From Clostridiales bacterium (GTDB taxonomy: Bacteria; Bacillota; Clostridia; Oscillospirales; Oscillospiraceae): DNA of 47,235 nucleotides. Of this stretch, positions 16,051 to 25,474 are shown piece by piece. The notes below the pieces were generated by a model that saw nothing but the letters and a program-made list of their open reading frames with translations, was not told the DNA's origin and did not search any database. Positions within the stretch are counted from its first letter, which is position 1; each line of letters starts with the position of its first letter. Made by a program: the position numbers and the translations under genes. The stretch covers positions 1-47,235 of the forward strand of contig JAAYOP010000053.1 in the NCBI GenBank assembly GCA_012520295.1. The letters are read 5' to 3'.

Positions 16051-18861
16051 TTACTGTATTCGCTTCACAACCTGCGTACACCTTGGACAAAGCTCGGAAT
16101 GGCCGGTATCACTGCCCACATTCTCATCGTGAGTCCAGCAGCGGGCGCATTTTTTTGCCTGGGACGGTCTCACGCTCACCACCACGTTTTCAAATTCGCC
16201 GCGATGTCCTTCTCCCTCTCCCACTGTCATTGTGACCTTTGATACAATAAACAGCTTTCTCAGATCAAATCGTGACAATTCTTCAAGGATGCCGGCATCC
16301 TTGAAATAGAGCGTAATATCTGCATCGAGGGACTTGCCCACAAGCTTTTCGGTCCTTGCCAGCTCAAGAGCCTTATTGACATCGTCTCTGAGCTTTAATA
16401 AACGCTCCCAACGGAGAGCCGCTTTTTCGTCAAACACATATTCCGCTCTTGTCTCAGGCATCGGATTGAACATTACGCTGTCCGTATCTACGCCCTTGTG
16501 ATGGGGCATAGCCTGCCAGATTTCCTCGGCTGTAAAGGACAGTATAGGTGCCAGCATTCGTACCATGCTGTCAAGTATTCTGTACATTACGGTCTGCGCG
16601 CTCCTTCTTGAGGGGTCGTCCTTTTCCTCGCAGTAAAGCCTGTCTTTTATTATGTCAAGATAAAAGCTTGACATATCCACAGCGCAGAAATTGTGTATGG
16701 CATGATATATCAGATGAAATTCATATTTTTCATAAGCATTGCGAACTTTCTCAATCAGGCCATTCAGACGAACCAGCGCCCACTTGTCCAGCTCAGGCAT
16801 ATCCTCAAACTCAATCTGACTGTCCGGATCAAACCCGTAGAGATTGCCCAGTATAAATCGGGCGGTATTTCTTATTTTTAAATATATATCTGAAAGCTGC
16901 TTGAATATTTTATCGGATACCCTTACATCCGCCCTATAGTCCGAGGAGGCAACCCATAGTCTAAGAAGATCGGCTCCATATTTGTTAATAAGATCCTCAG
17001 GCGGGATAACATTGCCAAGAGATTTGTGCATGGCCTTCCCCTCACCGTCCAGGGTCCAGCCGTGAGATAAAACCGCTCTGTATGGCGCCCGTCCCTTTAC
17101 AGCAACAGACGTCAGAAGAGAGGATTGGAACCAGCCTCTGTATTGGTCGGAGCCTTCCAAGTATAAATCAGCAGGCCAATGGTTTTTATTGTTTCTCTCC
17201 AAAGAAGCTATGTGAGAAGAGCCCGAGTCAAACCAGCAGTCAAGCGTGTCGGTTTCCTGGGTGAATTCATCATTGGCTCCGCAGTGGGGGCATTTGAAAG
17301 TTGGGGGCAGTATCTCATTTGCTTTCATGTCATACCATGCATTTGAGCCCTTTTTGCCAAAAAGCTCGGAAACTATTTCTATGGTCTCCGAATTGCACAC
17401 CGGATTTCCGCAGGTCGAGCAATAAAACACAGGAATGGGCAGCCCCCAGTGGCGCTGACGGGATATGCACCAGTCCGCCCTGTTTTTAATCATATTTGTT
17501 ATGCGTTCCTTACCCCATTCGGGCATCCATGTGACATTTTCACATGCCTCAACAGCGGCTTCCTTAAACGCATCAACCGAGCAAAACCACTGGTCGGTGG
17601 CCCTGTATATGATAGGCTCTTTACAGCGCCAGCAATGGGGATACTGGTGGGCTATTACCTCAGAGGCCAGCAGGGCGTTTACACCCTCAAGCTCATCCAG
17701 AATAGCCTGGTTTGCCTTTGAGTAATACATACCTGCAAATTTACCGGCTTCCTCGGTCATAATGCCCCTGGAATCCACAGGCACTATAACACCGATATTC
17801 GTTTTTCCGCTGTCATCATAAGCACGACATACCGTAAAGTCCTCCATACCGTGTCCTGGTGCGGTATGCACGCAGCCCGTACCGGCATCAAGGGTCACAT
17901 GGTCTCCAAGGAGAATAACGGATTGCCTGTCGTACAGGGGATGCTTTGCCGTCATAAGCTCAAACTCCGTGCCAGGGAGCTTTCCGATTATCTCATAGCT
18001 GTCCAGCCCGGCTGCCTCTGCGACAGGCTCAACAAGCTCTTCAGCTATGATATAGACATCCCCTGAAGGCTCTTTTACAAGAGCGTATTCAAAATCACCG
18101 TTAAGGGAAATCGCCAGATTGCCCGGAAGCGTCCAAGGCGTAGTGGTCCATATTATAAAATATGTTTTTTCAGGGTTGCAGATACTGCTCAGCTTGCCAT
18201 TATCGTCTATAAGCTTAAATTTTACATATATGGAGTGACACTTGTCATCTTCATACTCAATCTCAGCTTCAGCCAGGGACGTCTCATCATGGGTGCACCA
18301 GTATACAGGCTTCAGTCCCTTGTAAATATACCCCTTTTCGTACATTGCGCCGAAGACTTTTACCTCAAGGGCTTCATATTCGGGGTCCATTGTCAGGTAG
18401 GGATGCTCCCAGTCTCCAAGTACCCCGAGTCTCATAAACTGCTTTTTTTGTATCTCCACGAAGTCCGCTGCAAAATCCCGGCATGCATCACGGAATTCCG
18501 ATACAGACATCTTCTTTCTATCCAGTTTATTTTTCTTTATAATGGCACTTTCGATGGGCATGCCATGATTATCCCAGCCGGGAGTAAAGGGAGAGCAGTA
18601 TCCTGCCATGTTCCTGTACCGGACAATAAAGTCCTTGAGCACCTTATTCATGGATGTGCCCATATGAATATGACCGTTTGAAAAAGGAGGACCATCATGA
18701 ACAACGAATAATGGCTTTTTCTTATTCTTTTCAATGAGCTTGCCGTAGATATCCTTCTTGTACCATTCCTCAAGCATGCCCGGCTCTCTCTTTGGAAGCC
18801 CCGCACGCATTGGAAACTCGGTTTTCGGTAAGTTTAATGTGGCATTGTAATCCTGGGACAT
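16051..18861 (-). CDS. ileS: Isoleucyl-tRNA synthetase
   Basis: Charges tRNA-Ile with isoleucine and edits valine. 936 residues from ATG 18861 (MSQDYNATLNLPKTEFPMR), with GGAGGG about 10 bases upstream. The longer frame to 18957 runs into a hairpin and is not used. Motifs seen: HIGH-type HDGPPFSNGHIHMG at about 55-68, the CP1 editing domain (TTPWTLPGNLAI, VHTAPGHG), WFDSGSSH, and a C-terminal zinc knuckle with two CxxC pairs (CARCWTH, CPRCTQ). The KMSKS loop reads AMHKS near residue 607. Only about 140 bases separate it from divIVA, too short for a T-box, unlike many Firmicute ileS genes. Confidence 0.97.
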   Translation of the reverse strand: MSQDYNATLNLPKTEFPMRAGLPKREPGMLEEWYKKDIYGKLIEKNKKKPLFVVHDGPPFSNGHIHMGTSMNKVLKDFIVRYRNMAGYCSPFTPGWDNHGMPIESAIIKKNKLDRKKMSVSEFRDACRDFAADFVEIQKKQFMRLGVLGDWEHPYLTMDPEYEALEVKVFGAMYEKGYIYKGLKPVYWCTHDETSLAEAEIEYEDDKCHSIYVKFKLIDDNGKLSSICNPEKTYFIIWTTTPWTLPGNLAISLNGDFEYALVKEPSGDVYIIAEELVEPVAEAAGLDSYEIIGKLPGTEFELMTAKHPLYDRQSVILLGDHVTLDAGTGCVHTAPGHGMEDFTVCRAYDDSGKTNIGVIVPVDSRGIMTEEAGKFAGMYYSKANQAILDELEGVNALLASEVIAHQYPHCWRCKEPIIYRATDQWFCSVDAFKEAAVEACENVTWMPEWGKERITNMIKNRADWCISRQRHWGLPIPVFYCSTCGNPVCNSETIEIVSELFGKKGSNAWYDMKANEILPPTFKCPHCGANDEFTQETDTLDCWFDSGSSHIASLERNNKNHWPADLYLEGSDQYRGWFQSSLLTSVAVKGRAPYRAVLSHGWTLDGEGKAMHKSLGNVIPPEDLINKYGADLLRLWVASSDYRADVRVSDKIFKQLSDIYLKIRNTARFILGNLYGFDPDSQIEFEDMPELDKWALVRLNGLIEKVRNAYEKYEFHLIYHAIHNFCAVDMSSFYLDIIKDRLYCEEKDDPSRRSAQTVMYRILDSMVRMLAPILSFTAEEIWQAMPHHKGVDTDSVMFNPMPETRAEYVFDEKAALRWERLLKLRDDVNKALELARTEKLVGKSLDADITLYFKDAGILEELSRFDLRKLFIVSKVTMTVGEGEGHRGEFENVVVSVRPSQAKKCARCWTHDENVGSDTGHSELCPRCTQVVKRIQ

Positions 18862-18908
18862 TGTCTGTATCTTCCCTCCATAATCTAATCCTTTATTATA
18901 CCCGAAAA

Positions 18909-18934
18909 GCTGTCTCATTTTTAATTGAGACAGC
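18909..18934 (-). terminator. Stem-loop between divIVA and ileS
   Basis: GCTGTCTCA, an 8-base loop, then TGAGACAGC, followed on the minus strand by TTTT. It lies about 70 bases after divIVA and about 50 before ileS. It may be a partial terminator or attenuator that lowers or conditions read-through into ileS. An AT-only hairpin lies just upstream, at about 18958-18980. Confidence 0.6.
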
Positions 18935-19001
18935 CTCGCACAGTTTTCTTGTAACAATAATTTTATTTTACAATAAAATTATTTGCTTCAAAAACGCTTT
19001 A

Positions 19002-19802
19002 TTACTCCTCGCGTTCATAATTTGTGCCAAATTGCAGATTTCTGATGTTGAATTTCTCCTCTGTCTTCTCTTTTTTTGAAGCCTTTTTGTTTACAGGAGT
19101 GAAAACCTTCGCATCCCCGTCAAACTCATCCTCCTGCATATTCCCCTTCACATCTCCAAACCCGGTTTCTTCAATATCTATAAAATCATCCTGCCGGCTA
19201 ACGCTTTCCGAATCTTCGGACCGTATTGTGTTTTCGTATATTTTTGCAACGGAATCCTCAATGGTTTTCGCCGTCTCGCTTAACTTTTCCTCCTGATTTG
19301 CCGGCTGTTCCGCTTTTGGGGGCTCAGGCTCCTTTTCCTTTTCAATTTTTACCATAAGTTTTCCGATGCTTGAAAGGAACTCCATGTGCCTTCTGCACAC
19401 CTCATCGGAGGCTGACACAAAGTCTGCGGTGGCCTTTTTGGCTGCTTCAAGCCTTAGCTCTTCCTTTTCTATCTCTATTCGCAGCTCTTCGATTTTGCTT
19501 CTGGCGGCCGCCTCAGCTTCCTCTACCATACTGCGGCTCTTGTTTGTTGCTTCGTCAACAATTTCTTTGGACATTTTCTGAGCAGTCAGAAGTGCCATCC
19601 TCATGGCATCCTCAGTGGAACGATATTCCTCAACCTTTTCAACAAGCACCTTCAGCTTATTCTTCAGCTTCGCGTTTTCATAGTACAGCGAACTGTAATC
19701 CTCCAGCAAAACCTCGAGGAAATCATCAACAGCCGCCATATCGTATCCGCCAAATAACGCCTTGGTAAACTCTTTGTTTTTTATATCCTGAGGAGTCAGC
19801 AC
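19002..19802 (-). CDS. divIVA: Cell-division protein DivIVA
   Basis: A coiled-coil protein that senses negative membrane curvature at poles and septa and recruits partner proteins. The start is read as GTG 19802, giving the canonical opening (M)LTPQDIKNKEFTKALFGGY with membrane-insertion residues; AAAGGGATGG lies upstream. The lipid-binding domain is residues 1-55, followed by coiled coils at about 30-60 and 75-150. An acidic, Pro-rich tail continues to residue 266 and ends in a basic patch (KKASKKEKTEEK). It lies in the ylm/div order sepF-divIVA-ileS. The tail is longer than in B. subtilis DivIVA. Confidence 0.93.
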   Translation of the reverse strand: MLTPQDIKNKEFTKALFGGYDMAAVDDFLEVLLEDYSSLYYENAKLKNKLKVLVEKVEEYRSTEDAMRMALLTAQKMSKEIVDEATNKSRSMVEEAEAAARSKIEELRIEIEKEELRLEAAKKATADFVSASDEVCRRHMEFLSSIGKLMVKIEKEKEPEPPKAEQPANQEEKLSETAKTIEDSVAKIYENTIRSEDSESVSRQDDFIDIEETGFGDVKGNMQEDEFDGDAKVFTPVNKKASKKEKTEEKFNIRNLQFGTNYEREE

Positions 19803-19937
19803 GCCCAACCATCCCTTTCTTTGCACATAAGCTTCACAGTATCAGTAAATATACATATTTTGCTGTGAAACGGTATGCGAATATATATTACCGCTCAAAG
19901 CCGTTAGCCGCATATTTCAGGTACCGTACCACCGAGC

Positions 19938-20393
19938 TTAAAAATATAAACCATTGTTTTCGAGCTCATCTATAAGATCGCCGAGTATATCTACATTATA
20001 CGGTGTGATTATGTAGGTGCTCACCGCTACTCTTTTTATTTTGCCGTCCTGCGCATAGGCTACGCCGCTGAGAAAATCCAGTATTCTCCTGGCAATATCC
20101 TTGTTTGTAGATTCCAAATTCAGGACAACTGTTCTCTTGTCTCTTAGATGATCGGCTATCTCAGCTGAGTTTTCAAATCGCTCAGGCTTAACCAGAACCA
20201 CCTGCAGCTGCGTTGTCGCATGGATGTTGACTACCTTGTTGCGCCTGTCCTCTTCATCAATCGACCTGTGAGAAACTGCCGCAGGTCTGTGGGGTACTGG
20301 TATCCTCTCCCGCGCCTTAGGTGTGAAATCTTCATAATCGTCGTCATCGTCATAAGGCCTTGCCAGCCTTTTAAGTTCGTCTAAAAGTCCCAT
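19938..20393 (-). CDS. sepF: Cell-division protein SepF
   Basis: A membrane-bound ring-forming protein that tethers FtsZ to the membrane and orders the septum. 151 residues from ATG 20393 (MGLLDELKRLA), with GGAG 6 bases upstream. The amphipathic membrane helix is at 1-13, then an acidic linker (DDDDDYEDF). The SepF core is at about 60-151 (VVLVKPERFENSAEIADHL, RTVVLNLE, RRILDFLSGVAYAQDG), with ending NNGLYF. It starts 26 bases beyond the stop of yggS, as in the ylmE-ylmF order of other Firmicutes. Confidence 0.96.
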   Translation of the reverse strand: MGLLDELKRLARPYDDDDDYEDFTPKARERIPVPHRPAAVSHRSIDEEDRRNKVVNIHATTQLQVVLVKPERFENSAEIADHLRDKRTVVLNLESTNKDIARRILDFLSGVAYAQDGKIKRVAVSTYIITPYNVDILGDLIDELENNGLYF

Positions 20394-20418
20394 TTGAAAC
20401 TCCATTCCGCCGGGCAGC

Positions 20419-21108
20419 CTACACTCTGCTGCCAAATATGGCTGTTCCTATTCTTACCATATTCGAACCCGATATTATAGCATCGGTAAAATCGCCGCTC
20501 ATACCCAGCGATAGATAATTCATATGAATATTATCGTATCTTTTTTGCTTTATGTCAACATAAAGCTTATTCATTTTCTCAAAATATATCCTGTTGTCCC
20601 CTTTTTTAAGCGCAATTGGGGGTATTGCCATCAGTCCCTTGATATTTATTCCTGTATATGTCTTTGCCAAATCAATTATTTCCTCAATCTGTTCGGGCAA
20701 AAAACCCTTTTTTTGAGGTTCCTTTCCTATATTCACCTGAAGCAAGATGTCCTGACAGATACCATACATTTTTGCTCTTTTATCGATCAGTTTAATGAGC
20801 TCAAGGGAATCCACTGATTGAATTAAATCGCATTGGCCAACGACATGCTTGACCTTGTTTTTTTGAAGATGCCCAATAAAATGCAAAGGGGTGCCCTCAT
20901 ATGCCCCCTGGCTTATTTTGCTGACCATCTCCTGTACCCTGTTTTCGCCAACGGCATCAACACCTGCTGCAACTGCTTCTCTGATAAGCTCGGGGGTTTT
21001 CGCTTTTGATGCCGCTATAAGTTTTATTTCATCCGGGTTCCGCCCTGCTCTCAGAGCGGCCTGGGCAATCATATCTCTAATTCTTTTTATATTGTCACAA
21101 ATCCTCAA
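20419..21108 (-). CDS. yggS: PLP homeostasis protein, YggS/YlmE family
   Basis: A single-domain PLP-binding protein that buffers pyridoxal phosphate; it has no established catalysis. 229 residues forming an alanine-racemase-type TIM barrel. The PLP lysine is Lys35 in KLIAASKAKTPE, followed by GENRVQEMVSK, HFIGHLQKNKVKHVV, LLQVNIGKEPQKKGF, and the C-terminal SLGMSGDFTDAI and VRIGTAIFG phosphate-binding segments. It sits directly upstream of sepF. Confidence 0.96.
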   Translation of the reverse strand: MRICDNIKRIRDMIAQAALRAGRNPDEIKLIAASKAKTPELIREAVAAGVDAVGENRVQEMVSKISQGAYEGTPLHFIGHLQKNKVKHVVGQCDLIQSVDSLELIKLIDKRAKMYGICQDILLQVNIGKEPQKKGFLPEQIEEIIDLAKTYTGINIKGLMAIPPIALKKGDNRIYFEKMNKLYVDIKQKRYDNIHMNYLSLGMSGDFTDAIISGSNMVRIGTAIFGSRV

Positions 21109-21240
21109 GCTAATCCTCCATAGTACTACCTGCAGATAAATTGATAATAAATGGGAAATGAAGGTGTTGCCGGTTATCGGGCAGCCCTTTTACCTGTCAA
21201 TCTCCATTTTACTATTTTAACAGAATCTCCATGGAACCTC

Positions 21241-22446
21241 CTAACGGCCCACGACCTTGCCGTCATAAAGGTTCTTGGCGCTGACTATAATGGAATCTCC
21301 GATTCGGAGTGCATCTGTTCTTTCATTGTCGACAGCTACCAGGTAAAAGCCCTCAAACTCATATATTATGTTGATTGTTTTCTTCTCCATGCGGGGTCCC
21401 GTCACAACATATACACATTCATCGCCGTTTTCGTCAAGACGTACTGCCTTTTTGGGTACCTTAATCCCGCTGTACACTGCCTTGAGAATTTCGGCGGACT
21501 GTCTGCGCATGCTTATGGTATCGGCAAGGGCATAATCACATGAAAACACCACAACACAAGCTCCGTTTTCAATATCGCTTATGCTTTCAACCACCATATC
21601 CAGCTGCCGGTTATAATATTTCCCAAAAATCAGGCGGGCCGTACCTCCGATGGATAGGTTTTTTGCTTCTCCGGCTTTAATAATTGCCGCGTAATACCAT
21701 TTTATACCCCGCACAATCTTCCCTATCACATTGTTTTGGGCCACACTGTCCTCTTCAAGTAACGCGGATAATTCGACACAGGTGAGGTCCGTCAAATCGT
21801 CAGGTGAAATGTGCTCAAACCCGTCAACATTCACCGTAAACAGGCCTGAATAGGGCGCGGTTATTTTCCCCGCCCCATTCGAGTGCTCGGTACCCAGCTC
21901 AGAAAGCCTGTGGTTAAGTTCCGATAAGGATTGCTCAATCTCCGCCCCATTACTGCCATCAAAAAAGGCAAGAGTCCTTAGATTTAAAGACATGGCTTCC
22001 AAAGACGCCAGCCGGCGTCCCTGAACATTCTTTTTCATCTCCACAATCCCTTTTTTCAGCTGGTTTTTCAGCTGTAGCTGATCATTTGTATCCAATTCCC
22101 TGCCGAAGCTTTCGAGGTATTCAATCTGAGCTTTAATATTGCGTATCTCCACGGCTCTGTCAAAATCCCTCTGGCTGGAATATGTATATGCAATTATACC
22201 GTTGTTGGAAAGCCGTTTTGCCTCCTGGGCCGCAACATAGACTGTTTCATATTCGGTTCGGATGGGAATCTCATCCCTGACCAGTATCCCTTCCACATCC
22301 GTACTGTCATATATCGTATGAGAGACCGCTGTGGTTGTTGTAAATGGATTTTCGATGGAGTTGTATAAGTAGACTCCAATATACGCAAGTACCGCAATAA
22401 AAAACAATGCCGTTACAACTCTGAAAGCTAAATTGCCGCGCCTCAT
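21241..22446 (-). CDS. HlyD/RND-adaptor-like membrane protein
   Basis: 401 residues with one N-terminal membrane segment (about 9-30) and a large outside domain. The order is a lipoyl-like half (GILVRDEIPIRTEYETVYVAAQEAKRLSNN), a predicted coiled coil at about 100-150 (AEIRNIKAQIEYLESFGREL region) and a returning lipoyl half (GKITAPYSGLFTVNVDGFE). A beta-barrel domain with AVRLDENGDECVYVVTG follows. This is the HlyD-family adaptor plan, but no ABC or RND partner is adjacent. It lies between hfq and yggS in the same operon. The start is supported by AGGAGG. Substrate and role are unknown; a cell-envelope or division-site function is an inference from context. Confidence 0.75.
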   Translation of the reverse strand: MRRGNLAFRVVTALFFIAVLAYIGVYLYNSIENPFTTTTAVSHTIYDSTDVEGILVRDEIPIRTEYETVYVAAQEAKRLSNNGIIAYTYSSQRDFDRAVEIRNIKAQIEYLESFGRELDTNDQLQLKNQLKKGIVEMKKNVQGRRLASLEAMSLNLRTLAFFDGSNGAEIEQSLSELNHRLSELGTEHSNGAGKITAPYSGLFTVNVDGFEHISPDDLTDLTCVELSALLEEDSVAQNNVIGKIVRGIKWYYAAIIKAGEAKNLSIGGTARLIFGKYYNRQLDMVVESISDIENGACVVVFSCDYALADTISMRRQSAEILKAVYSGIKVPKKAVRLDENGDECVYVVTGPRMEKKTINIIYEFEGFYLVAVDNERTDALRIGDSIIVSAKNLYDGKVVGR

Positions 22447-22471
22447 GGAGTCCTCCTGAATAGTTTACAGT

Positions 22472-22711
22472 TCAGTTCTCTTCGTCCTCCGGTTCGGGGA
22501 AACTGATGGGATACACTGGAATGATTGTAGAGATCGCATGCTTATAAATAAGCTGCTGTTTGCCTTCACTGTCCAGCACCACGGTGAAATTATCAAATCC
22601 TGTTACCACTCCCCTGAGCTGGAAGCCGTTCATTAAGAACATTGTGAGAGGAATTCTGTTTTTCCTCGCCTGGTTGAGAAAGGTATCTTGCAAATTGATG
22701 TTCTTCTGCAT
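22472..22711 (-). CDS. hfq: RNA chaperone Hfq
   Basis: A hexameric Sm-like ring that pairs small RNAs with mRNAs. 79 residues. The Sm1 part is [20 protein letters not shown] and [20 protein letters not shown]. The Sm2 part is [15 protein letters not shown], which carries the conserved YKHAIS. A short acidic tail (PEPEDEEN) follows. GAAAGGATG lies upstream of the ATG. It follows miaA, the widespread miaA-hfq order. Its presence makes trans-acting sRNAs in this genome plausible. Confidence 0.97.
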   Translation of the reverse strand: MQKNINLQDTFLNQARKNRIPLTMFLMNGFQLRGVVTGFDNFTVVLDSEGKQQLIYKHAISTIIPVYPISFPEPEDEEN

Positions 22712-22787
22712 TTTTTAAACATCCTTTCAAAGCCTGTCCATGGGGACAAGAACTCTTTATGGTTTTTTTATCCTTCAGTGTTGCTTG

Positions 22788-23738
22788 TTAAAGTATACCA
22801 TAATCTTCTACGAATTTTGTCGAACAGTGACAAGCTTTCTGATATTCAGGCCCATTTTCCCATATAATCCAGTTGATGCCGCGTTTTCCCTTGAGCCAGG
22901 AAATCTGACGTTTGGCATATCTTCTTGACTGCTGCTTGATGGTTTCCACAGCTTCATCCAGTGACATCTCACCATCAACGTATGCGACTATCTCTTTGTA
23001 CCCGATTGCTTGCATGGCTGTGCTGTTTCTGCTTACCCCCGAGGCCAAAAGAGCCTTTACTTCATCCACAAGCCCATTGGCAATCATATTATCTGCTCTT
23101 TTATTTATCCTCTCATACAGTTCTTTTCTGTTTTTGTAATTCAGCCCAATCCACAGAGCATCATATACGGGTTTTCTCATCTTTGACTCCAGATTGTGGG
23201 CGGATATTGTCTTTCCGGTGCTATAGTATACCTCCAATGCTCTTACAATTCGCTTTTTATCGTTTATGTGCAGCCTCCCTGCACTCTCGGGATCACATTT
23301 GGAAAGCAGATCAAACATTGCCTGGGCGCCTTCCCTGTCATACCTTTCGGAAAATTCCTTTCTCAGCTGAGGATTTGAGCCCATAAAGCTCCTTGAATAT
23401 AAAAGGGAATCAATATACAGGCCTGTACCACCGACTATAAAAGGAATTTTCCCCCTTTTTATAATATTATCGACAATTTCCGAGGCTTCCTTAACGAAAC
23501 GGGCGGCTGAATAGCTTTCCGTGGGTTCAACCGTGCTGATCAGGTGGTGGGGCACCCCGTCCATCTCCTGTGTATCGGGTGTTGCCGTGCCGATATCCAT
23601 GCCCTTATATACCTGCATTGAATCGGCGGAAATAATCTCCCCACCATATTTTTTTGCCAGCAGAATACCCAGCCTGGTTTTTCCGGTTGCTGTGGGTCCG
23701 GTTATTACAATTACTTTGGGCAACTCATCCTTTTTCAA
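22788..23738 (-). CDS. miaA: tRNA dimethylallyltransferase
   Basis: Adds a dimethylallyl group to N6 of A37 in tRNAs reading UNN codons. The P-loop GPTATGKTRLG is near the start. SADSMQVYKGMDIGTATP, PHHLISTVEPTESYSAA, GGTGLYIDSL and AMQAIGYKE are all family hallmarks, and the C-terminus has RRYAKRQISWLKG. The upstream gene stops at 23749. TTG 23738 with AGGGTGG just upstream gives a normal N-terminus of about 9 residues before the P-loop strand. GTG 23747 is an alternative, and the frame to 23807 would overlap DUF711. About 316 residues. Confidence 0.95.
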   Translation of the reverse strand: MKKDELPKVIVITGPTATGKTRLGILLAKKYGGEIISADSMQVYKGMDIGTATPDTQEMDGVPHHLISTVEPTESYSAARFVKEASEIVDNIIKRGKIPFIVGGTGLYIDSLLYSRSFMGSNPQLRKEFSERYDREGAQAMFDLLSKCDPESAGRLHINDKKRIVRALEVYYSTGKTISAHNLESKMRKPVYDALWIGLNYKNRKELYERINKRADNMIANGLVDEVKALLASGVSRNSTAMQAIGYKEIVAYVDGEMSLDEAVETIKQQSRRYAKRQISWLKGKRGINWIIWENGPEYQKACHCSTKFVEDYGIL

Positions 23739-23748
23739 TCTGTCCACC

Positions 23749-25116
23749 CTAATTTCTGAGGGAGTTAAGGGGCGCGGGAATTCTTCCGCCCCTTGAGATA
23801 AAAGCATCTGATGAGAATTGGTTTACAGGCATAACAGAGGCTTTGCCCAAAAGCCCTCCAAAATCAACGCTGTCCCCCACAGTTTTACCCGGAACAGGTA
23901 TGATCCGAACCGCTGTTGTTTTGTTGTTGATAACTCCAATGGCCGCTTCATCGGCTATTATTGCTGATATTGTGCCCGCAGGGGTATCTCCGGGAACAGC
24001 AATCATATCAAGTCCGACTGAGCATACGCATGTCATCGCCTCCAGTTTATCAATGGACAGCGAACCCCGATTGACGGCCCTTATCATGCCCGCGTCCTCG
24101 CTTACCGGTATAAAAGCGCCCGACAATCCTCCCACATGACCGGAGGCCATGACCCCGCCTTTCTTAACAGCATCATTGAGAAGGGCAAGGGCCGCGGTAG
24201 TGCCATGGGTTCCGACGCTCTCAAGACCCATTTCTTCAAGAATATCCGCAACACTGTCACCGATGGCGGGTGTCGGAGCAAGGGAGAGATCCACCACACC
24301 AAAGGGGACGCCAAGCCGCTTGGAGGCTTCCCTGGCCACAAGCTGACCCATGCGCGTAATCTTGAACGCGGTCTTTTTAATCGTCTCCGCAACCACGTCG
24401 AAGGGTTCCCCCGCACAGGATTTCAGGGCCATATGAACGACTCCCGGTCCGCTTACACCCACATTGATAACACACTCAGGCTCCCCGGTTCCGTGAAAAG
24501 CGCCTGCCATAAAAGGGTTATCCTCTACCGCGTTTGCAAAAACCACCAGTTTTGCGCATGCGATACCGCCAGCTTCACTTGTAGCATGCGCGCATTTTAA
24601 TATGGTTTCTCCCATAAGCCTGACCGCATCCATATTGATCCCCGCTCTGGTTGTGGCCACATTCACGCTGGAGCAAACCCTTTCGGTGCGGGCCAGAGCT
24701 TCCGGAATGGAGGCTATGAGTTTCCTGTCTCCTTTGGTAAATCCCTTGTGGACAAGGGCGGAAAAGCCTCCAATAAAATTAACTCCAACCTCTTTTGCTG
24801 CCCTTTCCAGAGCAAGAGCAAAAGGCACAAAATCGTCCCCATCGCTGCTCTCTGCCACAAGTGCCAGCGGAGTTACCGAGATTCTTTTATTTACTATGGG
24901 AATACCAAATTCCCGCTCAATCTCTTCACCCGTCTCGACAAGCCTGCCGGCCAGAGTCGTTATCTTATCATATATTTTATCACAGCTTTTCTTGATATCG
25001 GGATGGGAACAGTCTCTCAGTGATATTCCCATTGTAATTGTCCTAATATCAAGGTTCTGCTGGTCTATCATCTCTATCGTCTGGAGTATTTCCCCGATAT
25101 TTATCACATCAACCAT
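23749..25116 (-). CDS. DUF711 / UPF0210 PFL-like family protein
   Basis: 455 residues of a conserved family whose fold is related to pyruvate formate-lyase/ribonucleotide reductase barrels but which lacks the glycyl radical motif. Function unproven. The opening [20 protein letters not shown] and [10 protein letters not shown] is typical. The glycine-rich [21 protein letters not shown] and [31 protein letters not shown] and [13 protein letters not shown] are conserved blocks. It lies directly after a small ACT-domain gene, the almost constant partner of this family, so the ACT protein is probably its sensor or regulator subunit. The start codon lacks a strong ribosome site. Confidence 0.93.
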   Translation of the reverse strand: MVDVINIGEILQTIEMIDQQNLDIRTITMGISLRDCSHPDIKKSCDKIYDKITTLAGRLVETGEEIEREFGIPIVNKRISVTPLALVAESSDGDDFVPFALALERAAKEVGVNFIGGFSALVHKGFTKGDRKLIASIPEALARTERVCSSVNVATTRAGINMDAVRLMGETILKCAHATSEAGGIACAKLVVFANAVEDNPFMAGAFHGTGEPECVINVGVSGPGVVHMALKSCAGEPFDVVAETIKKTAFKITRMGQLVAREASKRLGVPFGVVDLSLAPTPAIGDSVADILEEMGLESVGTHGTTAALALLNDAVKKGGVMASGHVGGLSGAFIPVSEDAGMIRAVNRGSLSIDKLEAMTCVCSVGLDMIAVPGDTPAGTISAIIADEAAIGVINNKTTAVRIIPVPGKTVGDSVDFGGLLGKASVMPVNQFSSDAFISRGGRIPAPLNSLRN

Positions 25117-25159
25117 CCATTCATGTAGGGTAAACTATAAGACACGATAAAGCCTGAAC

Positions 25160-25429
25160 CTATATGCGGTGCATGGCCTTAAAAATATCCTCACGCTGAA
25201 TGCGAACTGAAAGCCCTTCCCGCTCACCTTCCTCATTTAAAACGCGGGTCAGCTCCGCAAAGGTCTTTTCACACCCGGATAAGTCCACCAGCATCATCAT
25301 GGTGAAATACTCCTGGAGTACTGTCTGACTTATATCCAGCACATTGACACCGTTTTTCGCCAACACTGAACATATGGCAGCGATTATTCCCACTCTATCC
25401 TTACCGATAACCGTTACTATCGCTCTCAT
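25160..25429 (-). CDS. ACT domain protein, UPF0237 family
   Basis: 89 residues forming a single ACT regulatory domain: the start MRAIVTVIGKDRVGIIAAIC, then NGVNVLDISQTVLQEYFTMMML and a C-terminal helix. ACT domains bind amino acids or similar small ligands. The gene is upstream of and co-oriented with the DUF711 gene, 43 bases apart. This pairing is widespread in Firmicutes. The ligand is unknown. Confidence 0.93.
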   Translation of the reverse strand: MRAIVTVIGKDRVGIIAAICSVLAKNGVNVLDISQTVLQEYFTMMMLVDLSGCEKTFAELTRVLNEEGEREGLSVRIQREDIFKAMHRI

Positions 25430-25474
25430 TTATATCCGTCCATTCCGTACAGTTACTGATGATATTATCTATGG

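Noticed and set aside
18862-19001. T-box riboswitch before ileS
   Set aside because: Only about 140 bases are available and no AGGGTGG-type T-box or specifier stem is visible; only two simple hairpins were found.
23739-23807. Long N-terminus for MiaA
   Set aside because: It overlaps the end of the DUF711 gene and adds 23 residues not expected before the P-loop strand.
24602-25150. 182-codon plus-strand frame opposite DUF711
   Set aside because: Ser/Ile-rich antisense shadow of a conserved gene; no ribosome site or family likeness.
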